Shown: positions 18,838-27,032 of the stretch, one piece after another
Layout of the letters: every line of letters begins with the position of its first letter
How positions within the stretch are numbered: the first letter of the stretch is position 1
Assembly (NCBI RefSeq): GCF_009496155.1
Contig: NZ_WIJP01000010.1
Coordinates: forward strand, 1-64,000
DNA length: 64,000 nucleotides
Reading direction: 5' to 3'
Source of the DNA: Streptococcus mitis
Lineage (GTDB): Bacteria; Bacillota; Bacilli; Lactobacillales; Streptococcaceae
Notes under the pieces: model-generated
Databases searched by the model: none
Told to the model about the DNA's origin: nothing
Seen by the model: only the letters and a program-made list of their open reading frames with translations
Position numbers and translations under genes: made by a program

Positions 18838-19628
18838 AATTCTACATGCTCCACATGAATCTCTTTTTCCAGCCATTCTTCACCAATTTGTGCAAAACTT
18901 TGGCTGCTGGCTGTTGTGTAAAAACGGTGATGGAGTGGTCCGGAATCGCGACCACGATTGATTTCAAAATAATTAAGTAAGACTGAGATATCCCGTACGC
19001 ACTCTGCCCCACTATCAATGAGCTGAACCTTGGGTCCCATGACATTTTGAATAATAGGTCTGAGCAGTGGATAATGGGTACAACCCAAAATCAGGCTATC
19101 CACCTTTCCAACCAAGGGACGCAGGGTTTCATAGACCACTTTCTTGGTGACACTGGTTGACAGAGCACCAGACTCCACCAAAGGGGCAAACTTGGGACAG
19201 GCCAAACTCTCCACCTGTAAGTCCGGATCCAAATCATGGATTTTCTGGCGGTAGATGTCTGAGTGTACCGTCATGGGTGTTCCAATCACTCCGATTTTCC
19301 CACCTTGGCTGGACTTGATGGCTGCTGAAGCTCCTGGCAAAATTACACCTAGGACGGGAATATCTAGTTGAGCCTTGATTTCTTCCCAGACGACCGCAGT
19401 CGCAGTATTACAAGCAATGACAATCATCTTAACATCCTTGGTCAAGAGAAAGTTGACCAACTGCCAAGTATATTCCCGAATTTGCTCAGCAGGACGGGGC
19501 CCGTAAGGCGCTCGTGCCGAATCTCCAATATAGACGATTTCTTCATGGGGAAGTTGGCGCATGAGCTCGCGCACAACGGTCAAGCCCCCGACACCCGAAT
19601 CCAAAAAACCAATTGGTCGATTATCCAT
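18834..19628 (-). CDS. murI: Glutamate racemase
   Basis: A 264-aa enzyme that makes D-glutamate for peptidoglycan. Both catalytic cysteines and the flanking motifs are present: [26 protein letters not shown] and [10 protein letters not shown]. It is the first gene of the tight minus-strand block that runs down to yidD. The 200 bases upstream (19629-19828) hold no gene. Confidence 0.95.
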   Translation of the reverse strand: MDNRPIGFLDSGVGGLTVVRELMRQLPHEEIVYIGDSARAPYGPRPAEQIREYTWQLVNFLLTKDVKMIVIACNTATAVVWEEIKAQLDIPVLGVILPGASAAIKSSQGGKIGVIGTPMTVHSDIYRQKIHDLDPDLQVESLACPKFAPLVESGALSTSVTKKVVYETLRPLVGKVDSLILGCTHYPLLRPIIQNVMGPKVQLIDSGAECVRDISVLLNYFEINRGRDSGPLHHRFYTTASSQSFAQIGEEWLEKEIHVEHVEL

Positions 19629-19794
19629 ACAGTCTTCTTTCTAGTCTTTTTTCTGATTGATAGTTCATTATGATTACCGTTCCTTATGAACTGAATGACA
19701 GCCTAATCAACAACTATCTCTCTTAATCATAATCAAATATCAATAGAATGCAAGGAAAAAGTCTCATCCCTAAACCCTTAGCCAACATAGTGAG

Positions 19795-19820
19795 AAGTCT
19801 GGAACTTTCATCCCAGACTT
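19795..19820. terminator. Hairpin after yneF
   Basis: AAGTCTGG and CCAGACTT form an 8-bp stem with a 10-base loop, followed on the plus strand by a T-rich run. It is placed to end yneF (minus), but no clean T-tract follows on that strand. Confidence 0.4.
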
Positions 19821-19828
19821 TTCCTTAT

Positions 19829-20077
19829 TTATTTTTTCTTTTTATTGTTAGCAAGGGCTGCCTTTTGTTGGCGGATGATTTGGTGGTAAACTTGTTGTAC
19901 CTTAGCTTCGCTTGGTTTTTGACCATTTGCACTCAAAAGAGTACGAACTGCTTCAACATTCAAACGTGGGTTGTCAGCAAATTCTTTTTCGATTTGCTTA
20001 CGAACCAAGTACATTCCTCCAAGAGCTCCTCCTAGAAAAGCTAACACAATCAATACAATTGCTAATAGTAAATCCAT
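19829..20077 (-). CDS. YneF/UPF0154 family single-pass membrane protein
   Basis: An 82-aa protein: an N-terminal membrane segment ([20 protein letters not shown]) and a conserved cytoplasmic part ([40 protein letters not shown]). I start it at the ATG at 20077, preceded by AGGAGAAATATA; the longer frame to 20131 adds a polar stretch unlike the family. The function is unknown. It stands alone next to the insertion element. Confidence 0.88.
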   Translation of the reverse strand: MDLLLAIVLIVLAFLGGALGGMYLVRKQIEKEFADNPRLNVEAVRTLLSANGQKPSEAKVQQVYHQIIRQQKAALANNKKKK

Positions 20078-20163
20078 TATATTTCTCCTGTTTCTTTTTG
20101 AGTCTCTTTCATTATACCACAAACTAGCCACCCTGACTAGTTTGTTTTACGCTTTCAGGAATG

Positions 20164-20180
20164 GAATAGACAGCAAAAAG
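20164..20180 (+). repeat. Left 17-bp target-site duplication of the insertion element
   Basis: GAATAGACAGCAAAAAG, repeated exactly at 21712-21728. The element between the copies starts GGTAA and ends TTACC. Confidence 0.85.
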
Positions 20181-21711
20181 GGTAACTTTTCAAAGTAACT
20201 TCCACTTGCCCAATCGAAGTGGAAATTAGTCTAAAACGGATTTTTATGGTGGAATTAAGTATGAGACGTTTGAGTTAGAAATGAGGTCCACTATGACAAA
20301 ACATAAACACCTTACCCTTTCAGACCGTAATGATATCCAATTAGGCTTAGAGCGCGGTGAAACCTTCAAAGTTATCGGACAATCCATTCTAAAAGACCCG
20401 ACCACTGTTTCTAAAGAAGTCAAACGAAACAGACAAGTCCGAGAGTCTACATGCGATAACCTTCCTTGCCCTCTACTCGATAAGGCTCCCTTTGTCTGTA
20501 ACGGTTGCCCTAAAAGAAGACAAAATTGTGGCTATCAGAAAATCTTCTACCTCGCTAAACAAGCTCAAAAGCAGTACGAACAAACTCTTGTCGAAGCTCG
20601 TGAAGGCACTCCCCTTAACTCGCAGACTTTCTGGGACATGGACAAAGTCATTTCTGATGGGGTTAAAAAGGGACAACACATCTATCATATCCTCAAAACT
20701 CATAACCTTGATGTCAGCTCCTCAACTGTCTATCGACACATCCGAAAAGGATACCTATCTATCGCTCCGATTGATTTAGCCAGAGCCGTTAAATTCAAAG
20801 AAAGACGGAAAAGTAAGTTACCTTCCATCCCTAAAGAAGCTAAAAAAGGACGTTCCTATGAGGATTTCCAAAATTATTTAGCTCTTAACCAACTGAACTC
20901 TTGGCTGGAAATGGACACTGTTATGGGCAGGATAGGAGGTAAAGTCCTACTCACCTTCAATCTCTCTTTCTGTAACTTTATCTTCGCTAGGATTCTGGAT
21001 AATAAAACTGCCCTTGAGGTTACCAAACACCTCTATGATATCAAGAACACTCTTCACCAAGCTGACAAAGATTTCTTCCTACTCTTTCCTGTCATCCTGA
21101 CAGATAATGGTGGAGAGTTTGCCAGGGTTGATGACATCGAAATGGATGTGCGAGGAGAGAGTAAACTCTTCTTTTGTGACCCTAATCGCTCTGACCAGAA
21201 AGGGAGAATTGAGAAAAATCACACACTAATTCGCGACATTCTTCCAAAGGGAACTTCCTTTGATAACTTAACTCAAGAGGACATCAATCTTGTTTGTTCG
21301 CATGTCAACAGTGTCAAACGGGCTGCTTTGAATGGAAAGTCAGCCTATGAACTCTTTGCCTTTACTTACGGAGAAGAGATTCCTAAGCTTCTCGGTATTT
21401 CTAAAATACCTGCAGAAGACGTCTGTCAGTCTTCTAAATTACTCCAACATAAAATCTAAAAACTAACCTAAAACCCCATTCAAACGTCTCACACTAACTT
21501 CCACCATAGCGGAACTTAATCTGAAACGCTTTCAGATGAGGGGATTTTGTGCGCTCTTTTTTTCGATGCCTTTCGGCTACAAAAGCGATGAAATCAAGCA
21601 TTAGTAAAACCAGTGGAACTTACCCTGACACGGAATTCTACTGGTTTTTATGATTTTTATCAGACTAACTTCCACTTCTACTAGCGGTGGAACTTAGTTT
21701 GGGAATTTACC
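20181..21711 (+). mobile_element. IS30-type insertion sequence, 1531 bp, apparently intact
   Basis: The ends are set by the flanking 17-bp direct repeats. The outer 55 or so bases are imperfect inverted repeats: left GGTAACTTTTCAAAGTAACT then GAAGTGGAAATTAGTCT; right, read inward, GGTAAATTCCCAAACTAAGT then GAAGTGGAAGTTAGTCT. A second, inner inverted pair (ATGGTGGAANTNAGTNTGAG at 20246-20265 and 21488-21507) brackets the transposase gene. Several copies of a GTGGAANTTAGT motif thus decorate both ends. The 17-bp duplication is far longer than the 2-3 bp usual for IS30. It inserted beside the terminator of the ABC operon. Confidence 0.8.
20293..21459 (+). CDS. IS30-family transposase
   Basis: A 388-aa DDE transposase if started at the ATG at 20293 (MTKHKHLTLSDRNDI); an ATG four codons earlier is possible. 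The N-terminal helix-turn-helix (GETFKVIGQSILKDPTTVSK) is IS30-like, followed by a cysteine cluster (CDNLPCPLLDKAPFVCNGCP). The integrase core shows WLEMDTVMG (first Asp), LTDNGGEF (second Asp) and RSDQKGRIEKNH (Glu). The frame is complete and unbroken, so the element may be active. Confidence 0.92.
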   Translation: MTKHKHLTLSDRNDIQLGLERGETFKVIGQSILKDPTTVSKEVKRNRQVRESTCDNLPCPLLDKAPFVCNGCPKRRQNCGYQKIFYLAKQAQKQYEQTLVEAREGTPLNSQTFWDMDKVISDGVKKGQHIYHILKTHNLDVSSSTVYRHIRKGYLSIAPIDLARAVKFKERRKSKLPSIPKEAKKGRSYEDFQNYLALNQLNSWLEMDTVMGRIGGKVLLTFNLSFCNFIFARILDNKTALEVTKHLYDIKNTLHQADKDFFLLFPVILTDNGGEFARVDDIEMDVRGESKLFFCDPNRSDQKGRIEKNHTLIRDILPKGTSFDNLTQEDINLVCSHVNSVKRAALNGKSAYELFAFTYGEEIPKLLGISKIPAEDVCQSSKLLQHKI

Positions 21712-21728
21712 GAATAGACAGCAAAAAG
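21712..21728 (+). repeat. Right 17-bp target-site duplication
   Basis: An exact copy of 20164-20180. It overlaps the T-tract of the terminator at 21722-21757, showing what the target site was. Confidence 0.85.
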
Positions 21729-21757
21729 AACCCTTCTTTTCTGCAAAAGAGGGCTCC
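21722..21757 (-). terminator. Terminator downstream of the trpXYZ-type operon
   Basis: On the minus strand GGAGCCCTCTTTT, a GCAG loop and AAAAGAAGGGTTC, then TTTTT. It would have ended the former GH13 gene and now ends the ABC operon. Confidence 0.7.
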
Positions 21758-21768
21758 TTACTGAGTTT

Positions 21769-21882
21769 ATACTCAATGAAAATCAAAGAGCAAACTAGGA
21801 ACCTAGCCGCAGGCTGCTCAAAACACTGTTTTGAGGTTGCAGATAGAGCTGACACAGTTTGAAGAGATTTTCGAAGAGTATT
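21769..21882 (-). repeat. BOX element (truncated boxA, boxB, boxC)
   Basis: It reads inward from ATACTCTTCGAAAATCTC (boxA end) through boxB (CAAAACAGTGTTTTGAG) to boxC (GATTTTCATTGAGTAT) on the minus strand. The inner part of boxA with the CGGCAAGGCGACG core is missing. Confidence 0.85.
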
Positions 21883-22050
21883 AATTTATATAGATAGCCA
21901 GTGTTTGATAAGGTTTGAGTAGGATTTTTTCAGACACTTCTACATCTTCATAATTGGAAATCAAAATTTGCCTATTTTGCTAGGCTAGTGGTAAATCCAT
22001 TTCCACTTCTGTGGCATAAAAATTATTGAGCCACATCTCAGCCTTTTTCT
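21883..22050 (-). pseudogene. 3' remnant of a GH13 alpha-glucosidase, probably treC (trehalose-6-phosphate hydrolase)
   Basis: Between the stop of the ABC ATPase and the BOX element the minus strand still reads as the last 54 or so codons of a GH13 glucosidase: KAEMWLNNFYATEVEMDLPLA, an in-frame TAG, then QNRQILISNYEDVEV and SEKILLKPYQTLAIYIN before a natural stop. The ILISNY and LKPYQTLAIY strands are typical C-terminal segments of oligo-1,6-glucosidase and TreC proteins. From memory, pneumococcus has its trehalose genes between murI and ami, the same relative place, so I infer that this strain lost the locus and kept only the tail. The identification rests on a short fragment. Confidence 0.55.
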
Positions 22051-22854
22051 TTATCCCAAAACTAACTCATCACTGACTAGACTTTGGCCACTATTTTTCT
22101 GGAAGAGATGCATGAGATCTTCAACCGTCAGATGCTTTTTCTCCTCTCCCTTGACATCCACCACTATCTTGCCTTGATAGAGCATAATGAGACGATTTCC
22201 GTACTCAATCGCATGGTTCATATCATGGGTAATCATCAAGGTTGTCAACTGATGGTGTTCCACAATCTTTTGCGTCAAATCCATCACCATTTGACTCGTT
22301 TTCGGGTCAAGTGCCGCAGTATGTTCATCCAAAAGCAAGAGTTTGGGTTTCACCAGAGATGCCATGACTAGGGTCAAGGCCTGTCTTTGTCCTCCCGAGA
22401 GGTATTGAGTATCCACTTTCAAGCGATTTTCAAGGCCAATATTCAACTTTTTCAAGGCTTCTTGGAACTGGATTCTATCCTTCTCCTTCACGCCCCAACC
22501 AAGCCCTCTCTTCTGACCGCGTCTCAAGGCAATAGCCATATTCTCCTCAATCGTCAAACGAGAAGCTGTTCCCATCTTAGGATCCTGAAAAACACGGGCG
22601 ATATCCTTTGCTCTCTTTCTTACACTCAGATTTTTAATGGATTTCCCTGCCAATAAAAGGTCTCCTTCGTCCACCGATAGATTGCCAGCTAGGATATTCA
22701 TCAAAGTGGATTTACCTGCTCCATTTCCACCGATTACAGAGATAAAATCTCCCTCTTCAACTTCTAAATCTAATCCTTTGAGGACATGGTTCTCATTGAC
22801 CGTCCCTGCTTCAAATGTTTTGTGAATATTTTCAAGTGTTAACAAGCTTGCCAT
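22051..22854 (-). CDS. trpZ: ABC transporter ATP-binding protein, TrpZ type
   Basis: A 267-aa ATPase of the branched-chain/purine-like clade. Walker A is GGNGAGKST (near residue 42), the signature LSGGQRQAL, Walker B LLLLDEHTAALDP and the H-loop THDM. It powers the permease encoded 12 bases upstream. The operon order binding protein, permease, ATPase matches the TrpXYZ group of aromatic amino acid importers in Firmicutes. The substrate is inferred from the family and from the leader peptide. Confidence 0.85.
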   Translation of the reverse strand: MASLLTLENIHKTFEAGTVNENHVLKGLDLEVEEGDFISVIGGNGAGKSTLMNILAGNLSVDEGDLLLAGKSIKNLSVRKRAKDIARVFQDPKMGTASRLTIEENMAIALRRGQKRGLGWGVKEKDRIQFQEALKKLNIGLENRLKVDTQYLSGGQRQALTLVMASLVKPKLLLLDEHTAALDPKTSQMVMDLTQKIVEHHQLTTLMITHDMNHAIEYGNRLIMLYQGKIVVDVKGEEKKHLTVEDLMHLFQKNSGQSLVSDELVLG

Positions 22855-22866
22855 AACTTTCTCCTC

Positions 22867-23760
22867 CTATTCATTTCTCAGTTTCAAACCACGAATCTTT
22901 AATCTCTTTTGCAATTCTGGTGCAAATAAAACCAAGGCAAGCAAGATTGCATTAAAGAGACGAACCAGATTTTGATCTAGACTTGGAATTTCATAGATAT
23001 TTAAAATAATCAAACGGTAAACAATAGCACCGATTCCGATAGATAACAAGCGACCTCCAATGGTCAAATCGTGAATCAAGACTTCCGCAATAATCACAGC
23101 ACTCAAACCAACCACGATAGTCCCTGTCCCAGAAGTCACATCTGAAAATCCATCATTTTGGGCGAACAAGGAACCACATAGGGCAATCAAGCCGTTTGAA
23201 ATCATGTAACCAACAATCTTCATGGTATCTACATTGACCCCATTTGCCTCACTCATCGGAATATTATCACCAGTCGAACGCAAGACCAAGCCAATCTCTG
23301 TTTTCATCAAAAGAGTCAAGACCAAACAAACAAGTAAGAGACAGGCTAAACTGAGTGAGAAAACAGCTTCCTCAGTTGTCAGCCCTAAGCTCGCCAACTG
23401 TTTAAAGACAGTCGAAGAATCTCCCAAGGAAAGATTGGGCACACTTCCCATGATTTTAATATTGATTGAATAAAGCCCTGTCAAAGTCACAATACCTGTC
23501 AAGAGAGCTGGAATTTTCATCTTGGTGTGGAGCATTCCTGATACTAGACCTGCTACCATACCTGCCAGCAAAGCAAGTAAGGTCGCAATCCAAGGATTTG
23601 TCCCTGCCTGTATCTGAGATACGACGACAGCCGCCCCCAGTGGAAAGGCTCCTTCAGCAGTCATATCCGCAATATCCAAAATACGGAAAGTCAAGTAGAC
23701 CCCAATCGCCATAATCGACCACAACAAACCTTCTGATAAACTAGATAATACAAAATTCAT
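22867..23760 (-). CDS. trpY: ABC transporter permease, TrpY type
   Basis: A 297-aa integral membrane protein with about eight to nine hydrophobic segments, of the BPD_transp_2 (LivH/RbsC-like) fold. The conserved loop around GLVLRSTGDNIPMSEANGVNVDTMK contacts the ATPase (GLVLRSTGDN and MSEANGVNV are the key parts). It starts 11 bases after the binding-protein stop and has an AGGAGG-like site. Confidence 0.85.
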   Translation of the reverse strand: MNFVLSSLSEGLLWSIMAIGVYLTFRILDIADMTAEGAFPLGAAVVVSQIQAGTNPWIATLLALLAGMVAGLVSGMLHTKMKIPALLTGIVTLTGLYSINIKIMGSVPNLSLGDSSTVFKQLASLGLTTEEAVFSLSLACLLLVCLVLTLLMKTEIGLVLRSTGDNIPMSEANGVNVDTMKIVGYMISNGLIALCGSLFAQNDGFSDVTSGTGTIVVGLSAVIIAEVLIHDLTIGGRLLSIGIGAIVYRLIILNIYEIPSLDQNLVRLFNAILLALVLFAPELQKRLKIRGLKLRNE

Positions 23761-23771
23761 CTTAAACCTCC

Positions 23772-24749
23772 TTATTCCTTGCCTTCTAACTTACTAATAT
23801 CAATTCCTAGTGCATCTGCCATTTCTTGATTAATATGCAATTCCAGTTTTTCAGGCAACTCAACTGCTATATTTTCTGGCTTTTCCCCTTTTAAAACACG
23901 AACCAGCATTCGTGCTGTCTGCCGTCCCAATTCTTCATAATTGGTTCCGTAGTTATACAAGCCACCAACAGCAATCATTTCTGTTGAACCACCAAATACT
24001 GGAACCTTGTGTTTAATAGAAACCTGCTTGACTGTTTCCATGGTTGACGAAATGATATTGTCCGTTGGGACAAAAACCATATCCACCTCTGCCATCAAGC
24101 TTTCTGCAGCCGCCTTGACGTTGTTACTGTCCAAGATTGTTTTTTCAACAACGGTAAATCCTTTTTCTTCTAGAAGTCGTTTGGCTTCATCCTTTTGGAC
24201 AACCGAATTTGGCTCGCTCTGAGTATAGAGAATTCCAATCGTTTTAGCCTTTGGTAGGACTTTCTTTATCAAATTGATTTGGGTTGAAATGGCATCTGAC
24301 GACTGGTCGCTTGTCCCAGTTACATTGCCCCCAGGATGTTCTCTTGACTCAACCAACTTGGCACTGACTGGGTCTGTTACAGCTGAAAAGATAACAGGTG
24401 TTGTTTGCGTTGTATTGGTCAAGCTCTGAGCAGAAGGCGTTGCGATAGCTAGAACAACATCACTGGATTCTGCTAGTTGCTGGGAAATGGTTTTTAGATT
24501 TCTCTGTTCTCCTTGTGCATTTTGTAAATCAATCTCAATATTTTTCCCCTCCACATAGCCTTGTTTAGCCAGCTCATCCACAAATCCTTCTCTAGTAGCA
24601 TCTAGAGACTGGTGGGTAATAAATTGCGAAATACCGATACGAAACACATCTTTTTTCTTATCTGCCTTCAACTGATGTAAACTAATCAGAGAGAGCAAGA
24701 GGATACCCACTACCAAGAGAGGGGCTAGTAATTTTCGAACAACTTTCAT
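23772..24749 (-). CDS. trpX: ABC transporter substrate-binding protein, TrpX type
   Basis: A 325-aa extracytoplasmic binding protein of the ABC_sub_bind family. The N-terminus is a membrane segment (LLAPLLVVGILLLSLISLHQL) without a lipobox cysteine, so it appears to be membrane-anchored rather than a lipoprotein. The mature part starts KDVFRIGISQFITHQSLDAT. Family motifs include VTGTSDQSS and AVTDPVSAKLV. In relatives the ligand is Trp, Tyr or Phe. The ATG at 24749 has AAGGAG upstream and follows a terminator hairpin, so expression depends on read-through. Confidence 0.85.
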   Translation of the reverse strand: MKVVRKLLAPLLVVGILLLSLISLHQLKADKKKDVFRIGISQFITHQSLDATREGFVDELAKQGYVEGKNIEIDLQNAQGEQRNLKTISQQLAESSDVVLAIATPSAQSLTNTTQTTPVIFSAVTDPVSAKLVESREHPGGNVTGTSDQSSDAISTQINLIKKVLPKAKTIGILYTQSEPNSVVQKDEAKRLLEEKGFTVVEKTILDSNNVKAAAESLMAEVDMVFVPTDNIISSTMETVKQVSIKHKVPVFGGSTEMIAVGGLYNYGTNYEELGRQTARMLVRVLKGEKPENIAVELPEKLELHINQEMADALGIDISKLEGKE

Positions 24750-24777
24750 AATGAAACTCCTTCTCAGAAAAGATAAA

Positions 24778-24809
24778 ACAAAAAAACCGCCTAGATACTA
24801 TCTAAACGG
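24778..24809 (-). terminator. Leader terminator (attenuator) of trpXYZ
   Basis: On the minus strand CCGTTTAGATA (arm 3) pairs with TATCTAGGCGG (arm 4), with G-U pairs, followed by a run of T. It lies about 30 bases before the trpX ATG. Arm 3 can instead pair with the 3' arm of the preceding hairpin. Confidence 0.75.
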
Positions 24810-24845
24810 ATGCTTGAAATAATCTAACAAGTTATAACTTTGCTA

Positions 24846-24873
24846 GTCCATTTAGATATTCATCTATATGGAC
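24846..24873 (-). promoter_or_regulatory. Leader hairpin that competes with the terminator
   Basis: GTCCATATAGAT (arm 1, 24873-24862) and ATCTAAATGGAC (arm 2, 24857-24846) form a stable stem. Ten bases of arm 2 (ATCTAAATGG) also pair with terminator arm 3 (CCGTTTAGAT). TATCTAAA in arm 2 is complementary to TTTAGATA at the end of the leader-peptide ORF. Confidence 0.65.
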
Positions 24874-24952
24874 CACAATCAAAAATCTTAGCCACATAGA
24901 TACAAACAAATTGCTTGAACTGTTTGCATCCATGGTGACATGTCTACAAACA

Positions 24953-25012
24953 CTATCTAAAGTAGCTAAAGTAAAAGTTTTGATTCATCGTTACAGCTTG
25001 TCTTTTATTCAT
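24953..25012 (-). CDS. Aromatic-rich leader peptide (putative, 19 aa)
   Basis: A short frame about 25 bases after the predicted start of transcription: MNKRQAVTMNQNFYFSYFR. Six of the last eight residues are Phe, Tyr or Ser, with three Phe and two Tyr codons in FYFSYF plus one serine between. An internal ATG eight codons in (24988) would give an 11-aa version. The ribosome site is weak for either start. The final codons TTT AGA TAG can pair with arm 2 of the downstream hairpin. This fits a peptide whose translation senses charged tRNA-Phe or tRNA-Tyr, but expression is not shown. Confidence 0.55.
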   Translation of the reverse strand: MNKRQAVTMNQNFYFSYFR

Positions 25013-25044
25013 TTCTTTTTCTGCTTTCTTTTTTGATGTTTCCT

Positions 25045-25073
25045 ATCTTACCACCTTTTTCATTAGCTGTCAA
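25045..25073 (-). promoter_or_regulatory. Promoter of the trpXYZ operon
   Basis: TTGACA (25073-25068), 17-base spacer, TAAGAT (25050-25045) on the minus strand. It gives a leader RNA of about 290 bases before trpX. The rest of the gap, 25074-25238, is AT-rich with no gene seen. Confidence 0.8.
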
Positions 25074-25238
25074 GAATATTTCAGAATTTTTTAAAATTTT
25101 TCGAAAATTCTTTCAAAGTTTTTCGATTTCTGTTTCAAACTCATAACAAAGTCAGTCTAAACCCAGAAAAGATGACACGAAATTTCAATTTTATACATTA
25201 ACACTAGCTTCTAGATACACAAGTCATCTTTTTAAGAG

Positions 25239-26114
25239 TCAAAAATTTACTTTATTTTGCTCAAAAACAATAAATTCCTTAAATTTATCTTTGAAAAGTT
25301 CAATAGCTTCCAAATTTTTTCTAGTCATTATGTAAGTAAAGGATAGTGGAATAGAAATTTCTTCTGGTATTCGAGTAGCAATATTAGGATTTAAAGTCAT
25401 TTTAAGGTATAGAGGAAGATAAGATATCCCTTGTCCCATTTCAATCAATTTCTCAGTCACTGCTATATCCTTTATAGAAACAAATTGAGATTCTGGAACA
25501 ATTTCAGAAATTTCTTGTTTTACTTTATTCCAATAAACAGGATGATTATCTGATAAAATCTTATATTTTTGAAATAACTCCACCTCAGTTAGTTGAGAAT
25601 CATTTTTGGGATAAAAAAGAGCAATTTTCCCCTCACAAATTTTTTCTGAATTAATCTTTGTAGTATAAGGTTCTTCCCTAGCTATCCCAATATCAAATTG
25701 ATTATTTTCAATTTCTCGAGCAATATCATTTTGTAAAACGGTAATTGAAATACCTACAGATGGTTGTTCTTCAAAAAATTCTGGAAGAAATTTCGGTAAC
25801 AGATAGGTAGCTATGTAAGGTGAAACTGCGATGTTTAAATGTGTTTCCAACTTTTTATTTTTTAACTGTATTTTTTTAATTCCATCTTCATATGTCGCAA
25901 TTATTTTTTTTACGATAGGGATAAATTCTCGTCCTGTTGGAGTCAGAGTTAAATTTCTTCCAACTGTTTCAAATAAATTTACTTGCAAGTGTTTTTCGAG
26001 TTTTTTTATTTGCTGGTGAAGTGTTGGTTCCGTTAAAAATAATTCTTCACTTGCTCTATGATAATTGAGGTGTTTAGATAATACTAAGAATGTATAATAC
26101 CAATCTAAATTCAT
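25239..26114 (-). CDS. LysR-family transcriptional regulator
   Basis: A 291-aa protein with the LysR helix-turn-helix at residues 1-60 (LSKHLNYHRASEELFLTEPT, LHQQIKKLEKHLQVNLFE) and a periplasmic-binding-like effector domain (about 88-285). It is divergent from the PEBP-family gene at 26238, the classical arrangement for a LysR regulator and its target. An AT-rich palindrome (TAATA at 26136 and TATTA at 26151) in the shared promoter region is a possible binding site. The ligand is unknown. It is very AT-rich compared with the housekeeping genes. Confidence 0.88.
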   Translation of the reverse strand: MNLDWYYTFLVLSKHLNYHRASEELFLTEPTLHQQIKKLEKHLQVNLFETVGRNLTLTPTGREFIPIVKKIIATYEDGIKKIQLKNKKLETHLNIAVSPYIATYLLPKFLPEFFEEQPSVGISITVLQNDIAREIENNQFDIGIAREEPYTTKINSEKICEGKIALFYPKNDSQLTEVELFQKYKILSDNHPVYWNKVKQEISEIVPESQFVSIKDIAVTEKLIEMGQGISYLPLYLKMTLNPNIATRIPEEISIPLSFTYIMTRKNLEAIELFKDKFKEFIVFEQNKVNF

Positions 26115-26237
26115 TATCTCCTCTCCTTCCTAAAATAATATTTAATGAATTATTAACTTTTTCCAAATTTTAAAAAGTTAGTATTTATTATATCATAGAA
26201 TCAAGAATAATTTATTCGATTATATGAAAGGAGCAAT

Positions 26238-26756
26238 ATGATGAAGATTAATATACCTTTTAACCAGAACTTATTGCCTAAACGATTTGGAAAAGAAGCA
26301 GATTGTACTGACATTATTAAGGGGAATCCTATACGATCTTTCCCCTTTGAAATTAGCGAATTACCAGAAGGGACAAAATATACAGCTATTACTTTAATTG
26401 ATTATGATGCTATTCCAGTTTGTTCATTCCCTTGGATTCACTGGCTTGCTACGGATATAGAAGTCAAAAATAATACAGTCATTATTCCTGAAAATTACAG
26501 TCTAGATTATAAAGATTCTATTACGCAAGGGAAAAATAGTTTCGCAAGTCCTCTATTGGAAACTGATTTTTCTGAAATTGATTCTATGTTTGTTGGACCA
26601 ACTCCTCCTGATAAAGATCATCGATATACGCTAGAAGTGTTCGCTCTAGCTACTAAAACAGATTTGAAAAATGGATTCTACTATAATGAACTATTAGATG
26701 CTCTCTCTTCAATCTCATTGGAGAAAACTAGTACAGTTGTTATTGGTCAATTTTAA
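26238..26756 (+). CDS. YbhB/YbcL-family (PEBP-like) protein
   Basis: A 172-aa cytoplasmic protein of the phosphatidylethanolamine-binding/Raf kinase inhibitor-like family. Motifs: ITLIDYDAIPV, PWIHWLATDI, and GPTPPDKDHRYTLEVFAL, the bacterial form of the PEBP ligand-site regions. Two adjacent ATGs (26238 and 26241) could start it; AAAGGAG at 26227-26233 favours the second by spacing. The function is unclear in bacteria. Expression is probably controlled by the divergent LysR protein. Confidence 0.85.
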   Translation: MMKINIPFNQNLLPKRFGKEADCTDIIKGNPIRSFPFEISELPEGTKYTAITLIDYDAIPVCSFPWIHWLATDIEVKNNTVIIPENYSLDYKDSITQGKNSFASPLLETDFSEIDSMFVGPTPPDKDHRYTLEVFALATKTDLKNGFYYNELLDALSSISLEKTSTVVIGQF

Positions 26757-26889
26757 ATAAAAAATATGGGATAAACAAATTTTATAATACTTTGAAACAG
26801 ATACGGGCTATCAAATTCACTAATTTAACATACTCCAATTTCTAAAATTCTCTATACATAAGTTTGAAGCTATAGAAAAACTCAAGCTT

Positions 26890-26916
26890 ATACTCAATGA
26901 AAATCAAAGAGTATTA
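26890..26916. repeat. Collapsed BOX remnant
   Basis: ATACTCAATGAAAATCAAAG (outer boxC) runs straight into AGTATTA (outer boxA end). The whole interior of a BOX element is missing. Confidence 0.6.
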
Positions 26917-26944
26917 GGAGAAATTTATCAAAACTTTACATAAT

Positions 26945-26992
26945 AAAAACGCATAATATCAAGCTTACCTACATCTAATATTATGCGTTTTT
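26945..26992. repeat. Palindrome AAAACGCATAATAT / ATATTATGCGTTTT
   Basis: A 14-bp inverted repeat with an 18-base loop and T-runs at both ends, able to act as terminator for the PEBP gene. A related palindrome sits inside the repeat at 54837-54962. No gene is seen in 26757-27084. Confidence 0.6.
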
Positions 26993-27032
26993 ATCATTTT
27001 AAAATTTTTAAACCTATCTCTTTTAAGGATAG

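Noticed and set aside
24749..25040. T-box riboswitch upstream of trpX
   Set aside because: The leader has a terminator, but the T-box consensus GGTGGNACCGCG and a recognisable specifier loop are absent. The pairing seen fits a leader-peptide attenuator better.
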